A DNA stretch of 64,000 nt from Leptolyngbya sp. (GTDB taxonomy: Bacteria; Cyanobacteriota; Cyanobacteriia; Phormidesmidales; Phormidesmidaceae), in contig QBLT01000003.1 of NCBI GenBank assembly GCA_003249105.1, positions 1 to 64,000 on the forward strand, given 5' to 3'. Of this stretch, positions 63,513-64,000 are shown piece by piece. The notes under the pieces are model-generated. The model was not told where the DNA came from, made no database searches, and saw only the letters and a program-made list of their open reading frames with translations. Made by a program: the position numbers and the translations under genes. Numbering within the stretch: the stretch's first letter is position 1; every line of letters starts with the position of its first letter.

Positions 63513-63806
63513 AACATATCTCCTGATTTAGTCAAACCGGCTTTTCCTGGGTGCAGATCAGCTCTGGCTAAAGCTTGTCAGGCCGTTGCCAAGGGCTATA
63601 GCCGTACCAAGGTGGAACCTACCAGCAAATCGTAAAGAATCGATAAAGAGCCGACAAGGCCCACCGGATACAGTTGCTCCCTCAGTCTTCAGGAATATTT
63701 CGCTGGGGTCGGCGGCAAAGGGTTTGGGCTAAGATAGAAAGCTGGCAACGCATTTGCCACCGTTTTCATCACTACTGCTTTACCGTATATCGCCCGCAGG
63801 TCTGCC

Positions 63807-64000
63807 ATGAGTAAGGGTACGCTGTTCGACAAGGTTTGGGATTTACATACCGTAGGTACCCTGCCCTCGGGGCAGACTCAGCTCTTTATTGGGCTACACC
63901 TCGTGCATGAGGTCACCAGCCCCCAGGCCTTTGCCATGGTGCGCGAGCGTCAGCTTACGGTGATGTATCCCGAGCGCACCGTCGCCACCGTCGACCACAT
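63807..64000 (+). CDS. leuC: 3-isopropylmalate dehydratase large subunit (5' part)
   Basis: [64 protein letters not shown]; runs off the window. Confidence 0.93.
   Translation, partial: MSKGTLFDKVWDLHTVGTLPSGQTQLFIGLHLVHEVTSPQAFAMVRERQLTVMYPERTVATVDH

Overview
The window looks like an ordinary cyanobacterial chromosome segment (filamentous, Leptolyngbya/Nodosilinea-like). Evidence: psbA, split rpoC1/rpoC2, ccmP, cofG, an rnpB gene, and abundant HIP1 (GCGATCGC) palindromes. Most of it is housekeeping: M1 aminopeptidase, phosphoglucomutase, psbA, argG, mazG, mutL, rnc, rpoB-rpoC1-rpoC2, tatD, rpsT, hisD, pyrG, argS, mnmH and a leuC 5' end. The accessory parts are:
(i) a low-GC patch at about 3.7-5.8 kb, with an orphan ORF and a PIN toxin-antitoxin pair, each followed by an attC-like imperfect hairpin (a candidate integrase-less integron cassette cluster, CALIN);
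(ii) a minus-strand cluster at 23.2-27.0 kb of an HSDR_N/PD-(D/E)XK-like protein, a near-identical TPR-repeat protein and an overlapping AAA ATPase, followed by about 480 bp of unexplained 21-bp-periodic DNA (27.15-27.64 kb);
(iii) a STAND NTPase directly upstream of psbA;
(iv) a RexT-like ArsR/thioredoxin divergent redox switch;
(v) a Tes/MJ0619-type radical SAM protein;
(vi) an orphan diiron ferritin-like protein;
(vii) several REP/MITE-like inverted repeats.
All calls come from reading the sequence; no searches were run.
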